Assembly (NCBI RefSeq): GCF_017052465.1
Contig: NZ_JAFHKT010000148.1
Span: 62,001-126,000 of the forward strand
Direction: 5' to 3'
DNA: 64,000 bases
From: Arthrobacter pascens
GTDB lineage: Bacteria > Actinomycetota > Actinomycetes > Actinomycetales > Micrococcaceae
Of the stretch, positions 61,463 through 64,000 are shown in pieces. Under the pieces are notes generated by a model. It saw only the letters and a list, made by a program, of their open reading frames with translations. It had not been told where the DNA came from and ran no database searches. How positions within the stretch are numbered: the first letter of the stretch is position 1; each line of letters starts with the position of its first letter. A program made the translations under genes and the position numbers.

Positions 61463-61534
61463 TCCGCTCTGGTGTAATGGCAGCACCCCGGCCTTTGGAG
61501 CCGTGGAGTATAGGTTCGAATCCTATGGGCGGAA
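61463..61534 (+). tRNA. tRNA-Gln (anticodon UUG)
   Basis: The 72-nt gene folds as a cloverleaf: acceptor TCCGCTC pairs with GGGCGGA, the D-arm holds GGTGTAATGGCAGCACC, the anticodon loop reads CTTTGGA with anticodon TTG, and the T-arm has GGTTCGAATCC. The discriminator is A and CCA is not encoded. A stem-loop at 61437-61460 (GTG-C-CCGGGC with GCCCGG-CAC) directly precedes it. No integrase or repeated 3' end indicates an inserted element. Confidence 0.95.
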
Positions 61535-61556
61535 CTGCTGCATCAGCGCTGTCCAG

Positions 61557-61562
61557 TAGGAT
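61557..61562 (+). promoter_or_regulatory. -10 box of glmU-prs (TAGGAT)
   Basis: TAGGAT lies 23 nt after tRNA-Gln and would give glmU a leader of about 85 nt; glmU has a good AAGGAG ribosome binding site. Confidence 0.45.
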
Positions 61563-61655
61563 GATGCCTGTTGCCGGCTCCGGGCGCAGGCTCGGACGCC
61601 GCCGCGCAGGCAGGCGCGGACTGCAGCACCGCAACCGACCAAGGAGAGCCCGTAC

Positions 61656-63149
61656 GTGAGCCCCGAGAAGTCCGGCCCAGCCGCCGTAATCGTCCTAGCT
61701 GCAGGTGCCGGTACCCGGATGAAGTCCCGTACCCCCAAGATCCTCCACGAAATCGGCGGCCGTTCCATGGTCGGGCACGCCCTCCTCGCCGCGCGCGCCA
61801 TCAACCCGCGGCGGGTGGCCTTCGTCGTCCGGCATGAGCGTGACCGCGTGGCCGCCCACCTCAAGGAGCTTGACCCCGAAGCCCTGATTGTCGACCAGGA
61901 CGAGGTCCCCGGCACGGGACGTGCCGTCGAAGTCGCGCTTGAGGCGCTGGACGCGGACGCGCTCCTCGAAGGCACCGTCGTGGTGACCTACGGCGACGTG
62001 CCGCTGCTGACCGGCGGGATGCTCGCCGAACTCGTCGCCAAACACGAATCCGAAGGCAACGCGATCACGGTGCTCACGGCATTGCTCGACGACGCCACCG
62101 GCTACGGCCGCATCCTCCGCTCCGCAGACGGCACAGTGAGCGGCATCCGCGAGCACAAGGACGCCACCGATGACGAGCGCGGGATCCGGGAAATCAACTC
62201 CGGAATCTATGCCTTTGACGCAGCAGTGCTCAGGGACGCCCTCAGCCACGTCACAACGGACAACTCGCAGGGCGAGAAGTACCTGACGGACGTCCTGGGG
62301 CTGGTGCGCGAGGCCGGCGGGCGCGTCGCCGCCGTCGTCACCGAGGACCGCTGGCAGGTCGAAGGCGCCAACGACCGCGTGCAGCTCGCTGCTCTGGGAG
62401 CGGAGCACAACCGGCGCATCGTGGAAGCCTGGATGCGCGCCGGCGTGACGGTCGTTGATCCGGCCACCACGTGGATCGATTCCACCGTGACCCTGGCAGA
62501 GGACGTCCGTATCCTGCCCAATACGCAACTGCACGGCAGCACCACGGTGGCGCGTGACGCCGTCGTCGGCCCTGACTCAACCCTGACCGACGTCCGCATC
62601 GGCGAGGGAGCAAAGGTGGCCCGCACGCACGGCTCCGGCGCGGACATCGGAGCGGGCGCCAGCGTCGGCCCGTTCACGTACCTGCGTCCCGGGACGGTGC
62701 TGGGCGAGGCCGGCAAGATCGGCGCCTTCTACGAAACCAAGAACGTGACCATCGGCCGCGGCTCCAAGCTGTCCCACCTCGGCTACGCCGGCGACGCCGA
62801 AATCGGCGAGGACACCAACATCGGCTGCGGCAACATCACCGCCAATTACGACGGCGAGAAGAAGCACCGCACGGTGATCGGATCCGGCGTCCGCACCGGT
62901 TCCAACACAGTATTCGTTGCTCCGGTCACGGTGGGGGACGGCGCCTACAGCGGCGCCGGTGCCGTGATCCGGAAGGACGTACCCGCAGGCGCCCTGGCCC
63001 TGTCCATGGCCGCGCAGCGCAATGCGGAGGGTTGGGTTCTCGCCAACCGTCCGGGTTCGCTGTCCGCGGCCCTGGCGGCGGCAGCAGGCGACACGCGCAG
63101 TCACACCTCCAATTCCCCGGCATCTACAGAAGAGGGCAAGCAACCATGA
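61656..63149 (+). CDS. glmU: bifunctional UDP-N-acetylglucosamine diphosphorylase / glucosamine-1-phosphate N-acetyltransferase
   Basis: Makes UDP-GlcNAc from glucosamine-1-phosphate, acetyl-CoA and UTP for peptidoglycan and, in this phylum, mycothiol. In 497 residues the N-terminal pyrophosphorylase domain has VLAAGAGTRMKSRTPKILHE, TYGDVPLLTGGML and REINSGIYAFD; the C-terminal left-handed beta-helix carries hexapeptide repeats with NVTIGRGSKLSHLGYAGDAE and IGCGNITANYDGEKKHRTVIG, the acetyltransferase active site. The tail after 470 is Ser/Thr-rich and disordered, as in mycobacterial GlmU. GTG start after AAGGAG. Its stop overlaps the prs start (ATGA). Confidence 0.97.
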   Translation: MSPEKSGPAAVIVLAAGAGTRMKSRTPKILHEIGGRSMVGHALLAARAINPRRVAFVVRHERDRVAAHLKELDPEALIVDQDEVPGTGRAVEVALEALDADALLEGTVVVTYGDVPLLTGGMLAELVAKHESEGNAITVLTALLDDATGYGRILRSADGTVSGIREHKDATDDERGIREINSGIYAFDAAVLRDALSHVTTDNSQGEKYLTDVLGLVREAGGRVAAVVTEDRWQVEGANDRVQLAALGAEHNRRIVEAWMRAGVTVVDPATTWIDSTVTLAEDVRILPNTQLHGSTTVARDAVVGPDSTLTDVRIGEGAKVARTHGSGADIGAGASVGPFTYLRPGTVLGEAGKIGAFYETKNVTIGRGSKLSHLGYAGDAEIGEDTNIGCGNITANYDGEKKHRTVIGSGVRTGSNTVFVAPVTVGDGAYSGAGAVIRKDVPAGALALSMAAQRNAEGWVLANRPGSLSAALAAAAGDTRSHTSNSPASTEEGKQP

Positions 63150-64000
63150 CCGAAATTACGGCTCGCGGCGAAAAGAAGCTGGTGCTCGCCGCAGGGCGTG
63201 CGCATCCGGAGCTTGCCCGCCAGATCGCCAAGGAGCTCGGCACCGAGCTGCTGCCCGTGGACGCCTACGATTTCGCCAACGGTGAGATCTACGTGCGGGC
63301 CGGGGAAAGCGTCCGCGGCACCGACGCCTTCGTCATCCAGTCCCACCCCGCACCCCTGAACAACCACCTCATGGAACAGCTGATCATGATCGATTCGCTG
63401 AAGCGTGCCTCGGCCAAGCGGATCACGGTCGTCTCGCCGTTCTACCCCTACTCCCGCCAGGACAAGAAGGGCCGCGGCCGCGAACCGATCTCGGCGCGCC
63501 TCGTCGCAGACCTGTACAAGACGGCCGGCGCGGACCGCATCATGAGCGTTGACCTGCACACGTCGCAGATCCAGGGCTTCTTCGACGGCCCGGTGGACCA
63601 CCTCATGGCCATCCCGCTTCTGGCGGACTACATCCGGACACGGGTCGCAGCTGACAACATCACCGTTGTCTCGCCCGACACCGGCCGCGTCCGCGTAGCC
63701 GAGCAGTGGGCCGAACGCCTGGGCGGCGCCCCGCTCGCCTTCGTCCACAAGAGCCGCGACCTCACGGTTCCGAACCAGGCTGTCTCCAAGACCGTGGTGG
63801 GCCAGATCGAAGGACGCACCTGCGTCCTCATCGACGACATGATCGACACCGGCGGCACCATTTCCGGAGCCGTGGCCGTCCTCAAGAACGCCGGAGCCAA
63901 GGACGTGATCATCGCGGCGACGCACGCGGTCTTCTCCGACCCCGCGGCCCGCCGGCTGTCCGAGTCGGGTGCCCGCGAAGTGGTGGTCACGGACACGCTG
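63146..64000 (+). CDS. prs: ribose-phosphate diphosphokinase (PRPP synthetase), 3' end beyond window
   Basis: Makes phosphoribosyl pyrophosphate from ribose-5-phosphate and ATP for purine, pyrimidine, His, Trp and NAD synthesis and, in actinobacteria, the decaprenyl-arabinose precursor. 285 codons are visible: KLVLAAGRAHPELARQIAKE, NGEIYVRAGESVRGTDAFVI, the ATP-binding FYPYSRQDKKGRGREPISA, and the PRPP-binding CVLIDDMIDTGGTISGAVAV. Full-length enzymes have about 325 residues, so some 40 are missing. ATG 63146 overlaps glmU by 4 nt, so the two genes are translationally coupled. Confidence 0.97.
   Translation, partial: MTEITARGEKKLVLAAGRAHPELARQIAKELGTELLPVDAYDFANGEIYVRAGESVRGTDAFVIQSHPAPLNNHLMEQLIMIDSLKRASAKRITVVSPFYPYSRQDKKGRGREPISARLVADLYKTAGADRIMSVDLHTSQIQGFFDGPVDHLMAIPLLADYIRTRVAADNITVVSPDTGRVRVAEQWAERLGGAPLAFVHKSRDLTVPNQAVSKTVVGQIEGRTCVLIDDMIDTGGTISGAVAVLKNAGAKDVIIAATHAVFSDPAARRLSESGAREVVVTDTL

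Noticed and set aside
61463..61534. tRNA-Gln as attachment site of an integrated element
   Set aside because: There is no integrase nearby, no repeat of the tRNA 3' end in the window, and the downstream genes (glmU, prs) are core.

Overview
The window is about two-thirds G+C and densely coded, with short gaps and many GTG starts. Its marker genes (mycothiol conjugate amidase, a WhiB regulator, an RpfB-type resuscitation factor, a protein O-mannosyltransferase, DUF3499, DUF4245 and DUF4307) place it in the Actinomycetota. Protein style and gene set fit the Micrococcaceae, most likely an Arthrobacter or Pseudarthrobacter-like soil bacterium. This is core chromosome: I see no transposase, integrase, phage gene or CRISPR array.

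Layout. 1-6.4 kb: an EamA exporter and a thiolase, then a galactose operon on the minus strand (DeoR regulator, galT, galK), with an aldose-1-epimerase gene divergent from it. 6.5-9.7 kb: AI-2E family permease, ilvA, rhomboid protease. 9.7-25 kb: a block matching, from memory, the M. tuberculosis order Rv1080c-Rv1086 followed by Rv1095 and Rv1098c-Rv1100: greA, DUF4307, mca, a small membrane protein, a DUF255 thioredoxin-fold protein, TrhA/hemolysin III, a Z-prenyl synthase, PhoH2, a prepilin-type peptidase, fumC, carbonic anhydrase, DUF4245 and glpX. 24.5-25.5 kb: a DUF559-like nuclease gene bracketed by palindromic repeats. 25.5-31.2 kb: one minus-strand run purK-purE-LCP-manA-FemX. 31.4-43 kb: GtrA, TIGR03089, WhiB, a giant membrane glycosyltransferase, DUF5719-like, a degenerate metallopeptidase, DUF3499, Trm112, ahcY and an L,D-transpeptidase. 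43-64 kb: TIGR01906, Pmt, rsmI, an aldehyde dehydrogenase, MoxR-DUF58-transglutaminase, tatD, rpfB, ksgA, ispE, an ABC-F protein, TetR, tRNA-Gln, glmU and prs; much of this matches the Rv1002c-Rv1019 order.

The genes work together mainly on the cell envelope (prenyl carrier, UDP-GlcNAc, mannose activation, LCP ligase, Fem transferase, L,D-transpeptidase, Rpf), on central carbon metabolism (galactose, fumarase, FBPase, one-carbon recycling) and on thiol defence.

The most notable non-coding features are: (i) a leaderless start signature, TANNNT or a near match followed 6-7 nt later by the start codon, at 16 genes; (ii) two families of foldback repeats, one flanking the DUF559-like gene and one nested inside non-homologous inverted flanks; (iii) palindromes positioned exactly on the whiB, rpfB and glpX promoters; and (iv) a structured leader with a 23-codon ORF ahead of phoH2.
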